Assembly (NCBI GenBank): GCA_942490895.1
Contig: CALNZC010000041.1
Location: forward strand, 1 to 64,000
Direction: 5' to 3'
Source of the DNA: JAGNXB01 sp942490895
GTDB lineage: Bacteria > Bacteroidota > Bacteroidia > Chitinophagales > Saprospiraceae
DNA length: 64,000 bases
Part shown: one piece after another, positions 55,189 through 63,934 of the stretch
Layout of the letters: each line of letters begins with the position of its first letter
Numbering within the stretch: position 1 is the stretch's first letter
Position numbers and translations under genes: made by a program
Notes under the pieces: generated by a model
The model's database searches: none
Told to the model about the DNA's origin: nothing
The model's input: only the letters and a program-made list of their open reading frames with translations

Positions 55189-56073
55189 ATGATGCATCTG
55201 ATGAGACTAGGATTACCACTTATCGCGTTTGTCATGGGGCCAGTCATCAGCAAGGGTCAGACGCATGTACAGGTTCAAGGTCATCGTGGCTGCAGAGGTC
55301 ACCTTCCAGAGAACACCATACCTGGCTTTATACATGCGTTGGAATTGGGGGCAGAGGTACTGGAACTAGATGTGGTGATCACCAGTGACCGTCAAGTCCT
55401 GGTCTCCCATGAACCCTGGATGAATCCGGATATCTGCCTGGGGCCCCTGGGTCAATCCCTTCGAGGGAAAACAAAGGTGAATATCTATCAGTTGACCTTA
55501 GCGGAGACCCAGAAGTATGATTGTGGCGCACTGGGCAATCCCAGATTTCCGACACAGCAGCCCCGCTTTATTGCAAAACCGGCCTTGATTGAGGTTTTCA
55601 AGTCTGTGAAACTATGGTTGACAGACTATCCTGACCGTTCCGTTCAGTTCAACATTGAAATCAAACGAAAGCCTAAATATGATGACAAGTTCCACCCACC
55701 TGTCCGAGAGTATTGTGATTTAGTTCTTCAGGTCATCGATCAATCGGACATGGGTCAGCATTGCCAGTTGCAAAGTTTTGACCCTGAGACGTTGGAATAC
55801 CTCCACCAGATTCGTCCCGACTTGCCTCTTTCTTTCCTGGTAGAACGGGGATCATTCCGCAGAAATGTTAAAAAACTGTCCTTTCAGCCTGCAGTCTACA
55901 GCCCTAAATACAGCTTATTGAACACTGATGAGGTCATCCAGATTCATGAAAGCGGAATAGCTGTCATTCCCTGGACCGTCAATAACGAGCAGGATATCCA
56001 GGAGATGATCAAATTGGGTGTAGATGGGATCATCTCTGATTATCCGGACAGAGTCCTGCATATCCGCCCCTGA
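55189..56073 (+). CDS. Glycerophosphodiester phosphodiesterase
   Basis: 294 residues from the ATG pair at 55189/55192. Signal peptide (to about ISKGQ), then the GDPD motif QGHRGCRGHLPENTIPGF with ELDVVITSD and the metal-binding His in LVSHEPWM; INIEIKRKP-type Glu-Lys contact is NIEIKRKP. It splits glycerophosphodiesters to glycerol-3-phosphate and an alcohol, probably in the periplasm. Direct neighbour of the aminotransferase and of SRAP (2 bp). Confidence 0.93.
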   Translation: MMHLMRLGLPLIAFVMGPVISKGQTHVQVQGHRGCRGHLPENTIPGFIHALELGAEVLELDVVITSDRQVLVSHEPWMNPDICLGPLGQSLRGKTKVNIYQLTLAETQKYDCGALGNPRFPTQQPRFIAKPALIEVFKSVKLWLTDYPDRSVQFNIEIKRKPKYDDKFHPPVREYCDLVLQVIDQSDMGQHCQLQSFDPETLEYLHQIRPDLPLSFLVERGSFRRNVKKLSFQPAVYSPKYSLLNTDEVIQIHESGIAVIPWTVNNEQDIQEMIKLGVDGIISDYPDRVLHIRP

Positions 56074-56075
56074 TC

Positions 56076-56834
56076 ATGTGTGGTAGAGCATCGCTATCCA
56101 AACAGGAAAAAGAATTGGAGGAACGCTTCAAGGCCACCTTCTATCAGGAAGACATCGCCCGATACAATCCACTCCCCCATTTCAATATCGCACCAACACA
56201 CTGGCACCCGGTCATCACCAATGAAGATCCGGATCAATTCCGGTTCTACAAATGGGGACTCATCCCTTTCTGGGCAAAGGATGAACGGATCGGCTCAAAA
56301 CTGATCAATGCTCGGATGGAAACCATTCAGGAAAAGCCGGCATACAGAACGGCTTTCCAAAAAAGGAGATGTCTTGTTCCCTTTGATGGATTTTATGAGT
56401 GGAAAACAGATGCAAAGGGTCAAAAACAGCCTTTTCTCATCGGCATTGAGGACAATGCATTATTCAGTATTGCCGGTCTTTGGGAAACATGGCAGGACGA
56501 AAATGGGCAGATCATCCCTTCATTTACATTAATCACAATGCCACCCAATCCGCTGATGGCTGCTATTCACAATCGAATGCCTGCCATTCTTTTGCCGGAA
56601 TACGAAAAACTGTGGCTAGAGGACGGCGTTCATGATGAAGATCTCCATCAGTTGTTGATTCCTTATCCGGAGGATCAAATGCATGCCTTTCCTGTATCCA
56701 AACGTGTGAATCGGGTGTCGGAAAACGATATTGCATTGATCCAACCTATAGGGCCAGAATTTCATCCGAGTGATGCACCCATTGCCCCGCCGGCTGATCT
56801 ATTTAACCAACCTCCTGACAACTCCTCCAATTAA
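56076..56834 (+). CDS. SOS response-associated peptidase / abasic-site protein (SRAP, YedK/HMCES)
   Basis: 252 residues. The catalytic Cys is residue 2 (MCGRASLS); NARMET, RRCLVPFDGFYEWK and HNRMPAIL carry the other conserved Asn, Glu and His of the family. SRAP proteins form a covalent thiazolidine link with abasic sites in single-stranded DNA and shield them. Cytosolic. The gene is 2 bp after GDPD and converges with a radical SAM gene. Confidence 0.95.
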   Translation: MCGRASLSKQEKELEERFKATFYQEDIARYNPLPHFNIAPTHWHPVITNEDPDQFRFYKWGLIPFWAKDERIGSKLINARMETIQEKPAYRTAFQKRRCLVPFDGFYEWKTDAKGQKQPFLIGIEDNALFSIAGLWETWQDENGQIIPSFTLITMPPNPLMAAIHNRMPAILLPEYEKLWLEDGVHDEDLHQLLIPYPEDQMHAFPVSKRVNRVSENDIALIQPIGPEFHPSDAPIAPPADLFNQPPDNSSN

Positions 56835-56914
56835 CATTGCATGGTAAACGTCAGCCAACACAATCATGACATCATCGATTCATGGCTTCCTTTGTTTCGA
56901 TCTTCAGTTTCTTA

Positions 56915-57955
56915 TCAAGCCGACATGAACAGATCCAGCTGTGCCGTTTTATAGAATGCATGCAGTTGCGTGTTTAAAACAGGCAAGGGCTGATGGAGAT
57001 TAAATCGCTTTCTTGCTAATTCTGCCTGTTTGGCGATAATAGCAGCTCGACTTCCTTCACCCCTCATGCGTTTGCCAAAGCGGCTGTCCTGAACACGTCC
57101 ACCATGGAGGGATTTGATGCCGTTGAGTACCTTTTGTTTGCGATCGGGAAAGTAACGATCCAGCCAATCTGAAAAGAGTTCAGGAATGGCCCCGTTCATG
57201 CGGATAACCATATGCTGTAAGGACCGGGCACCTGCTTCAGATACGGCTTTGGCGATATCAAATAGTTCATGATCATTCAGGGATGGGATCATCGGTGCCG
57301 CCAGCACGATGACTGGAACACCCGCCTCACTCAGGGAACGGATCGCTTTGATCTTTCGCTCTGGTGTTGATGTCCTCGGTTCAAGGACACGATGGAGAGC
57401 TGGTTGCATCGTGGTCACTGAAAAGGCAACATGGACTAACCCATGTGCGGCTAGTTCCTTCAACAAGTCCAGATCCCGTTCAATGAGCGCATTCTTGGTA
57501 ATGATGCTGACCGGGTGACGATATTTCAGACATACTTCCAGAATCTGTCGGGTCAGTCGATAGTGCTTTTCTGCCGGTTGATAGCAGTCTGTATTCCCGG
57601 AGAGCATGACAGGTGAGGCTTTCCAGGAAGCCTTTTGGAATGTCTCTTCCAAAACACGAGGGGCATCCAGTTTGACCATGATCTTACGTTCAAAGTCCAT
57701 CCCGGCACTGTACCCCCAGTAAGGGTGTGTATTGCGTGCATAACAGTATACACAGCCATGCTCACATCCTTGATACGGATTGACCGACCAGTTGTGGGGA
57801 ATATCCGGGCTGTCGACCTCATTGAGTAGACGCTTGGTGCGGATAGGAATGTATTGGGTCTGTGAATCAGGATCAAGAACCTGACTACCCCGGTCATATT
57901 TTTCAAACGGGGAGGTCGGATTGATCTGGGCACCCCTGCCCTTCTGGGTATACAT
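56915..57955 (-). CDS. PA0069-family radical SAM protein
   Basis: 346 residues from ATG 57955; ATG 57967 falls at the expected transcription start and TTG 57973 lies in the -7 box. The [4Fe-4S] site is NPYQGCEHGCVYCYAR (CxxxCxYC), with the barrel segments SGNTDCYQPAE, ITKNALIERD and SVTTMQPALHRVLEPR. The family is widespread, and its substrate is unknown; it often lies near DNA-damage genes (general knowledge), and SRAP is the neighbour here. Its promoter carries a large palindrome. Confidence 0.92.
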   Translation of the reverse strand: MYTQKGRGAQINPTSPFEKYDRGSQVLDPDSQTQYIPIRTKRLLNEVDSPDIPHNWSVNPYQGCEHGCVYCYARNTHPYWGYSAGMDFERKIMVKLDAPRVLEETFQKASWKASPVMLSGNTDCYQPAEKHYRLTRQILEVCLKYRHPVSIITKNALIERDLDLLKELAAHGLVHVAFSVTTMQPALHRVLEPRTSTPERKIKAIRSLSEAGVPVIVLAAPMIPSLNDHELFDIAKAVSEAGARSLQHMVIRMNGAIPELFSDWLDRYFPDRKQKVLNGIKSLHGGRVQDSRFGKRMRGEGSRAAIIAKQAELARKRFNLHQPLPVLNTQLHAFYKTAQLDLFMSA

Positions 57956-57970
57956 CGTCGCTTGCATACC

Positions 57971-58011
57971 CAAATATAAAACAATTTGTATTTAAAACAC
58001 AAATTGTTTTA
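57971..58011 (-). promoter_or_regulatory. Radical SAM promoter with overlapping palindromic operator
   Basis: The minus strand has TTTG at 58003-58000 and TATATTTG at 57978-57971 with 21 nt between. Perfect 13-bp inverted arms (57977-57989 and 57999-58011, core ACAATTTGT...ACAAATTGT) with a 9-nt spacer cover both elements. Arm centres are two helical turns apart, as expected for a dimeric repressor. Confidence 0.7.
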
Positions 58012-58017
58012 CAAATA

Positions 58018-59857
58018 TTAATGTTTGACGAAAACAGGTCTCGTCTCCGATCCGCTTGGCGTCACCAATTGAAGCACATAGAGCCCATCAACCCATTGAT
58101 CTACAGCAAGGTCAATATCCATCTCACATGTGATACTGGACTGATAGACCAATTGCCCAAATCCATTGTAAATGGTCAGCATTCCAGGATCGCAACCATC
58201 CTCTTGCAAACGGGAGACTCTCAGTTGACTGTTGACCGGATTGGGAAAGATCCGAAGTTGTTTGGCCGGCACATGGACCTCTCCACCTCCAAACACAAAC
58301 GAATGCTCTTCAAGGCATCCTCGTTTATCCGTAATCGTCACTGTATAATCGACGCCCTGGATCAAGTCAGTCCTGGAAGCGCCCTGACCGCCATCGTTCC
58401 AGAGGTACTTGAAACCACCATTTCCGCCTGAAGGAACAACAATCACAGAACGGCTCCCCTCTTCTTGTGGTGCGCTTTGAAGAATTTCTGCTTGAACCTG
58501 CTCGGGCTCTGTGATCAGGAAAGGACCTGCTTGTGTACTTTGTCCTGTAGCATCAGTGATGATCACTGCATATTCTCCCGGGGCAAGTTCAGATCGATTT
58601 TGTTGAACATCCCCGTCTGACCATTGATAGGTCAGCCCGCCTTCACTGGATAATACATCCAATAGGATCTGACCATTATTCATCCCGTGGCAGGTGGCAG
58701 GTCGGACTATCTCTTTGGTGAGATACGGCGGCAACTGGATGGGAACCAGCAGACTGAATGTGTCGGAACAGCAATAATTGGAGCCATACATCTTCACCGT
58801 ATACAATCCCGGTTTAGAATAGGTATGGTTCACACTGAACTGATTCTTGAATTTGGTCGAATTATCACCAAAATCCCAGGTCCATTCATCATAGCCGTAC
58901 TTCAACCATCCATTCATGGCAATGGACTTAGGCCCGGTAAATTCCAGTTTGGAAATATGAGCAATAGGATGGAGCAGGGAGTCACCGCAAAGGCTTTCCA
59001 CACTCAGAAAGACAGAGGAATCAAAAATGCCATCTGCAGCGTCAGCCACCACGATCTTGGCGTGATACACTTCCCCGGGAATCACATCCACAACAGCATC
59101 TAATGGCAATGTAAAGCCATCACACTGAAGATGCATGCCTCCTGTGTTATCGACATACAGCGCACCATAATCTAAAGAGCCATTCATGCAGTTAGCCGGG
59201 ATTCCCGAATGGCCCTGGTACTCCAGGGTTAATCGAATTGATCCCGACATAGATGGAGGTATCCGGGAATCGTCGCTATGTTTATAGCATCATTGGAAAA
59301 TGCCCCATTAATCCCTGGTCCAGAGAAAAAGAATCCAAAGACGTCATTGAAAGGAGGCACAGACATATTCCGGATACTCTTCTGAGGTAAAGACATAACG
59401 AAACGTCAGTTTTTCCACCGTGGGAATAAAGTCAAATTGGATGGCCAGAGCATCAAACGTATTTTGTCCAGCTAACAGATTCAGGTCGGTATCTCCAACT
59501 TGTCCCAATGAATTTCCTGCCCCGCTTTGATTGTTCGGGCCCATCGCATTGGAAATATTGCCTGAGGAGAGCAGAATACCTGCCGGCACACCCAATTCTG
59601 TTCCTACAGCCTGAAAGAAACCCATTCCTTCAGAATTGCCCACCATCGTGATGTTAAATGGTTCCACACAGGAGTTCGAAAAGAAATCCGAAATCAATTC
59701 CTGGACGGAATAGGCTGTGTCTACGATAAGATCTGATCCTCCTCTGGAATAAGGAGAGACATAGGGAATCAGATTTTCCTGTCGCTGTTCTGGCTTGGCG
59801 ATCGAAGGATGCCGAGAAGGTTGCCAGACAAAGGAGGGGGAGGATGTAAAAACGCAT
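58018..59857 (-). pseudogene. Choice-of-anchor-L / PKD / T9SS type A secreted protein, several frameshifts
   Basis: From ATG 59857: a signal peptide (RFYILPLLCLATFSAS), then a frame change near 59815; PYVSPYSRGGSDLIVDTAYS, FFSNSCVEPFNITMVGN, LSSGNISNAMGPN and FRYVFTSEEYPEYVCASF define a choice-of-anchor-L domain. Its end (DVFGFFFSGPGINGAFSND, then YVGINSINPGVPG) is split by three further one-base shifts between about 59350 and 59200. From 59190 the frame is open: PKD core DEWTWDFGDNSTKF, a SprB-like repeat (ATCHGMNNGQILLD) and a type A sorting domain (LRIFPNPVNSQLRV, VDGLYVLQLV). Amino-acid identity between shifts is good, so decay is recent or the shifts are sequence errors. Confidence 0.82.
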
Positions 59858-59902
59858 AACCCGGGAGTTTACTCTAAGGTATTGATTACTCCCGGGTTAT
59901 GC
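59849..59902 (-). terminator. 15-bp hairpin + T-run ending the metal-binding lipoprotein gene and overlapping the next start codon
   Basis: Perfect 15-bp arms at 59888-59902 and 59854-59868, loop 19 nt, followed on the minus strand by G and five Ts. The ATG of the next gene (59857-59855) is inside the descending arm. Confidence 0.75.
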
Positions 59903-59918
59903 AATAATGATCAGTCCA

Positions 59919-60239
59919 TCAATGCTCGTGATCATGACCGTCATGGTCATGGCCGTCATGGTCGTGTGCTTCACCGGCTGGCGCAGCCATATCCGGGTTG
60001 GTGACATACTCCATACCGCATTCCGGGCAGGTGCCCATTTCAGCAGAACCACTTCCGGCGCAATGCATCGGACAGATATAAGCAGACGTGTATTCAGGAC
60101 CGGACATATCTTCGCCCTGTTCCATTTCAGTCGATTCAGTCGACTGATCATCAGCAGTTGTGGCTGTATCACCGCATCCGATCAGCATGCCGACCAGGAA
60201 TAAACAGGCAAACAGGCCCAATAGAGTGGAATTCTTCAT
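59919..60239 (-). CDS. His-rich lipoprotein with heavy-metal-binding domain
   Basis: 106 residues. Type II signal peptide with lipobox LIGC (Cys about 22). An acidic/Thr-rich spacer is followed by a heavy-metal-binding domain: YICPMHCAGSGSAEMGTCPECGMEYV, read in parts, holding CPMHC and CPECGM. The tail is AHDHDGHDHDGHDHEH, a His/Asp-rich metal chelator. Probable role: periplasmic or surface binding of Cu, Zn or Ni (inference); similar domains occur in copper-handling proteins. It is followed by the long hairpin terminator. Confidence 0.9.
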   Translation of the reverse strand: MKNSTLLGLFACLFLVGMLIGCGDTATTADDQSTESTEMEQGEDMSGPEYTSAYICPMHCAGSGSAEMGTCPECGMEYVTNPDMAAPAGEAHDHDGHDHDGHDHEH

Positions 60240-60325
60240 TTTTTTAGCTTGTTTTGTTGATCAATTACAGCCAAGATATTCATTTCACCGGTTTCGCCCG
60301 GAAACATTCAAAGACAAAACAGCAG

Positions 60326-60955
60326 ATGACAAATCCTATTCAGGTCCTGACACGTTGGTACCGCACTCGTCTGGAACGTGGCCAGCCATACATTACCCTT
60401 CTTCCAGAACGGATGAGCCAGACCCAACTTTTACCCACCCGGGAAGACCTGATCGAAGTACTACCTCATGGTGGTGTCATTGCTGAGGTGGGTGTGGATA
60501 TGGGCGACTTCTCCCAAAAGATCCTGGATATTTCCAGGCCGAACCAATTTCATTTAGTGGACCTGTGGCCTCCTTCAGTTGTTCGGAATGACCGATATAC
60601 TGCTGTTGCCAACCGCTTCACCAAAGAGGCCAATGATCAACAGGTGATCTTGCATCGCGGCGACTCAGAGGCCACGATGGCTGGCTTTCCAGACCATACT
60701 TTTGATTGGATCTATCTGGATACAACTCATCTGTATGACAAGACCGTGCGGGAATTGGCGATCTGTGCGAAAAAAGTAAAACCAGGTGGCTGGCTTTGCG
60801 GACATGACTACACCCTCGGATCCTGGAAAGATGGTGTCCGCTACGGTGTCATCGATGCTGTCAATGATTTTTGCAATAACCATGGCTGGGATCTGATGTA
60901 CCTCACCAATGAGCCGCACCGCTACATTTCTTACGCCTTGCAACAGAAAAAATAG
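60326..60955 (+). CDS. Class I SAM-dependent methyltransferase
   Basis: 209 residues from ATG 60326; the longer frame to 60254 has no typical features. SAM-binding motif I is AEVGVDMGDFSQKIL, followed by HLVDLW, ILHRGDSEATM and FDWIYLDTTHLYDKT (Methyltransf_24-like), then PGGWLCGHDY. The substrate is not evident. It ends 54 bp before the BlaI-operon start. Confidence 0.86.
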   Translation: MTNPIQVLTRWYRTRLERGQPYITLLPERMSQTQLLPTREDLIEVLPHGGVIAEVGVDMGDFSQKILDISRPNQFHLVDLWPPSVVRNDRYTAVANRFTKEANDQQVILHRGDSEATMAGFPDHTFDWIYLDTTHLYDKTVRELAICAKKVKPGGWLCGHDYTLGSWKDGVRYGVIDAVNDFCNNHGWDLMYLTNEPHRYISYALQQKK

Positions 60956-60973
60956 GAATACCGGCCAAATAAG

Positions 60974-61004
60974 TTGCATAACGTATAATTACGTTATACC
61001 TTTG
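60974..61004 (+). promoter_or_regulatory. Promoter and palindromic operator of the TPR-BlaI-M56 operon
   Basis: TTG at 60974-60976, 20 nt, then TACCTTTG at 60997-61004. Inverted repeat ATAACGTA/TACGTTAT (60978-60985, 60990-60997; 4-nt spacer) fills the gap and touches the -7 box. The ATG at 61010 follows directly, so the transcript is probably leaderless. Binding by the operon's BlaI-like protein is inferred. Confidence 0.75.
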
Positions 61005-61009
61005 TGTCT

Positions 61010-62173
61010 ATGAAAGGCATAATGGCATCCTGTATGATCCTTTGGACGGCTTCTCTGCTGGGACAAACCGAGCAGGAAGCCTTTTCAACAGGACAGGATG
61101 CGGTTACCCATTATCGTTACGAACAGGCGATACGCCACTTTTACAATTGTTACCAAGCGGATCCAGACCGATTGGATTGCCTCCAGCAATTAGCCTGGTG
61201 TCATCAACAAATGGGCAACCTGGGCGATGCCCGGATCTACTATCAGGCCTGGGCACACGCCGATTCACTCGATCCCTCGATCCTGGGTGGTTCCCTGGGT
61301 GATCTGGCCATGTCAGACGGGTGAAACAGAACAAGCGCACAACGGATGTTCACAAGAGCTGTTCATCTGGATTCCGACAAATGCCTATTTCCTCAAAAAA
61401 CTGGGCAGCAGCCTGACAACAGCCGGTCAGATCCTGTTGAAGCGATTGTTGCTATATGTCATCGATGCTGTATAATACTCGGGACCTGGAAACAGCAGCT
61501 GCACTGGCAGATGGATTTGTCCAGACTTGATGCACTGGACCGAGCATCAGAGGTCATCCAAAATGCACTTTCCCTCAATCCGACATACCGACCCTTCCTG
61601 CGTCTGGGTGTCAGGTTGGCCAACCGGCAAGAAGATTTTGCCCAGACCATCACCTATGGACAGCGCCTTTTAGAGACCGGAGATTCCGCACTGTACTTCA
61701 CGACCATGACGGGTTATGCCTGGTTCAAACAGGACAGCCTGCTCCGGGCTAGTGAACTGCTTGGGTGGGTTTGTCACCAGGACCGTGCTTCTGAATTGGC
61801 CCATTTCTATTATGCATTGACCCTGGATGCAACGGGTTTACGCTCGGAAGCCTTGTCCCAAATGGAAATGGCCATAGACAAAGGCCAGTCTGACTACCTC
61901 CACCTTTTTCAGGAGCAAGCTGGCCGATTATACGCCCTGGAGAAAGAATACAAACAGGCTCTGACCGCTTATGAAGCCGCTTACCGAATCCGTGACAATC
62001 CGGAATACCTCTTTCAAATTGGACGTGTGTATGATGAATGGTACCAGGATAAAAATCCTGCCATCCGCTATTATGAGAAGTACCTCAAATCCGGACATCT
62101 GATGTATGCAGATTACACGCTGCAAAGGCTCAATACCCTGAAAACAGATCAACATCAAAAAAGAATCAAATGA
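61010..62173 (+). pseudogene. Secreted TPR protein, first gene of the BlaI operon; clustered frameshifts
   Basis: Signal peptide (to about LLGQTEQ) and TPR units in the first frame (YEQAIRHFYNCYQADPDR, GNLGDARIYYQAW). The frame stops at 61324. TPR sequence continues in alternating frames: TGETEQA, RMFTRAVHLDS, TNAYFLKKLGSSLTTAGQ, DPVEAIVAI, DLETAAALADGFVQT. From about 61525 one frame runs to 62173 (LDALDRASEVIQNALSLNPTY, ALTAYEAAYRIRDNPEY). About six one-base shifts thus lie within 61310-61540, while residues between them look normal. The stop overlaps the blaI start (ATGA). Confidence 0.82.
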
Positions 62174-62532
62174 ATGCACTCACCAAAGCAGAAGAGGAGA
62201 TCATGCAATTGATCTGGAATCGGGGTCCCTGCCTGGTCAGTGACTTGCTGGATGACATGGGTGAGCCAAGACCTCCTCATAGTTCTGTGTCGACCATTGT
62301 CCGGATCCTCGAAAAGAAAGACTTTGTCAGTCACAAGGCCTACGGACGGACGCATGAATACTTCCCATTGGTGACCAAGGAGGATTATTCGAAGAGCCGC
62401 CTGGAAAAGCTGGCCACAGACTACTTCTCCGGATCATTCCGGGACATGGTGAGCTTTCTGGTGGATGAAGAATCCCTGGATCCGCAGGAGTTAGAATCAT
62501 TTATTCAGGACCTCAAATCAAAAACAAAATGA
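62170..62532 (+). CDS. BlaI/MecI/CopY-family transcriptional repressor
   Basis: 120 residues, winged helix: LTKAEEEIMQLIWNRGPCLVSDLLDDM, then SSVSTIVRILEKKDFVSHKAYGRTHEYFPLV (quoted from two adjacent stretches). The C-terminal dimerisation helices are LVDEESLDPQELESFIQDL. In the family the repressor is removed by the M56 sensor protease encoded next to it. It overlaps the M56 gene by 4 bp. No beta-lactamase gene is nearby. Confidence 0.94.
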   Translation: MNALTKAEEEIMQLIWNRGPCLVSDLLDDMGEPRPPHSSVSTIVRILEKKDFVSHKAYGRTHEYFPLVTKEDYSKSRLEKLATDYFSGSFRDMVSFLVDEESLDPQELESFIQDLKSKTK

Positions 62533-63887
62533 GTAACGAGATCGTCCGATATATCCTGATGACCACCCTTTGCTGGGGAGGCTTTCTAACTTTGTTTATC
62601 CATCTCATCGCAAGACGAGCAACTCTGACACAGCAGCGTATATTCCTTCTCGCTGCCCTCCTTGCAGGCGTAATCCTCCCGCTAGTCGTCTGGCCGTTAC
62701 CCCAGGAGCAAACATTGGTCATCACATTGCCAGAGGTATTGGCCCTGAGCCGAATCGACCAACAAGCTGTTGTTCATTCAACAATGGATATCTGGACCAT
62801 TATTGGCGTTCTTTATAGCATGGGGATGGCCTGGATGATCTATCGATTCTATGCCGGACACAGGCATCTGATGACCCTGCGCAAGAATGCCCAAAGGGAG
62901 GTTATTGAAGGGCAGCTTGTGTATTGGGTTGCCAATCTACCGGTTCCATTCCAGTTCGTCGGAGACATTTATCTTCCTGAAAACCTCAAAGAAGATCCGG
63001 AACGCTTTCATCTTTGTTTCCGACATGAGTGGGCGCACAGCCACTACCATCATTCTTATGATCTCATCCTGTCTAATCTGATCCGGATCATCTTCTGGTT
63101 CCAGCCATTGGTCCATCTCCTGAATCGTCAGTTGCGACTGGTGCATGAATTCCAGGCCGATCAATACGTTCTTCACGACCAGGACAGGGATGGATATGTT
63201 CGCTTTCTCGGCACCTTCCGTCCAGCCTTCATCAACGCATTACCTATTCACACCATCATTCAAGGACCCTTAAAAAAACGCATTATGCACATGTATCAAC
63301 CCCGAAAAAACTGGCGCCTGCATCAGATCATCTTCCTCTGTCTGGGGTTGGTCCTGATGATCGGCACGACATCCTTCTCCCGGATCAACTGGTCTGCCCC
63401 ACTCCAGGAAGAAACTTCATTTATGTCGTCTGCGGATTCCATTATTATCCCGGATGACAGGAGTGCATCCAATGAGGAAACCACCTTCAAGGTCGTGGAA
63501 GAAATGCCTCGTTTTCCCGGCTGTGAAGAAGGGGACATGACTCGGGAAGATCGCACCAAATGTGCGCAGAACAAATTGATGACTTATATCGGCACCCATA
63601 TGGTCTATCCTGAGAATGCCATCCATAATGAGGTAGAAGGTGTCAATATCGCTTCGTTTATCGTAGAGCGGGATGGTTCGCTCAGTGAAGTCAAGATGGT
63701 CAAGGACATCGGCAGTGGTACGGGAGAAGCCGTCCTGAAGGTGTTCGAAAAAATGGAGTCTGAGGGCATCCGCTGGATCCCCGGCCGTCAGCGAGGAAAC
63801 ACGGTCAGAGTGGCATTTATGTTGCCCGTTAAATTCAAACTCTCAGGTGATACGGACACCTCAACAAAGAAGAAGAAAAAGCATTGA
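62529..63887 (+). CDS. BlaR1-type M56 peptidase fused to a TonB C-terminal domain
   Basis: 452 residues. Membrane helices near the N-terminus (LMTTLCWGGFLTLFIHLIA, IFLLAALLAGVILPLVVW, WTIIGVLYSMGMAWMIYRF). Zinc site HEWAH in CFRHEWAHSHYHHSYDLIL with a later Glu (VHEFQADQYVL). Another helix is near 265-285. The C-terminal ~110 residues (FPGCEEGDM, YPENAIHNEVEGVNIASFIV, RWIPGRQRGNTVRVAFMLPV) form a TonB_C domain, a known Bacteroidota combination. It presumably senses an envelope signal and relieves BlaI repression. Confidence 0.92.
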   Translation: MSNEIVRYILMTTLCWGGFLTLFIHLIARRATLTQQRIFLLAALLAGVILPLVVWPLPQEQTLVITLPEVLALSRIDQQAVVHSTMDIWTIIGVLYSMGMAWMIYRFYAGHRHLMTLRKNAQREVIEGQLVYWVANLPVPFQFVGDIYLPENLKEDPERFHLCFRHEWAHSHYHHSYDLILSNLIRIIFWFQPLVHLLNRQLRLVHEFQADQYVLHDQDRDGYVRFLGTFRPAFINALPIHTIIQGPLKKRIMHMYQPRKNWRLHQIIFLCLGLVLMIGTTSFSRINWSAPLQEETSFMSSADSIIIPDDRSASNEETTFKVVEEMPRFPGCEEGDMTREDRTKCAQNKLMTYIGTHMVYPENAIHNEVEGVNIASFIVERDGSLSEVKMVKDIGSGTGEAVLKVFEKMESEGIRWIPGRQRGNTVRVAFMLPVKFKLSGDTDTSTKKKKKH

Positions 63888-63906
63888 TCCGTAAGTGATC
63901 TTATGG

Positions 63907-63934
63907 AAAAGGCCGGGCTTGTCCCGGCCTTTTT
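63907..63934 (+). terminator. Terminator of the BlaI/M56 operon
   Basis: AAAAGGCCGGG/CCCGGCCTTTT arms (63907-63917, 63923-63933) around a 5-nt loop, with a T-run to 63934; 20 bp after the stop of the M56 gene. The remaining 66 bp of the window show nothing. Confidence 0.92.
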
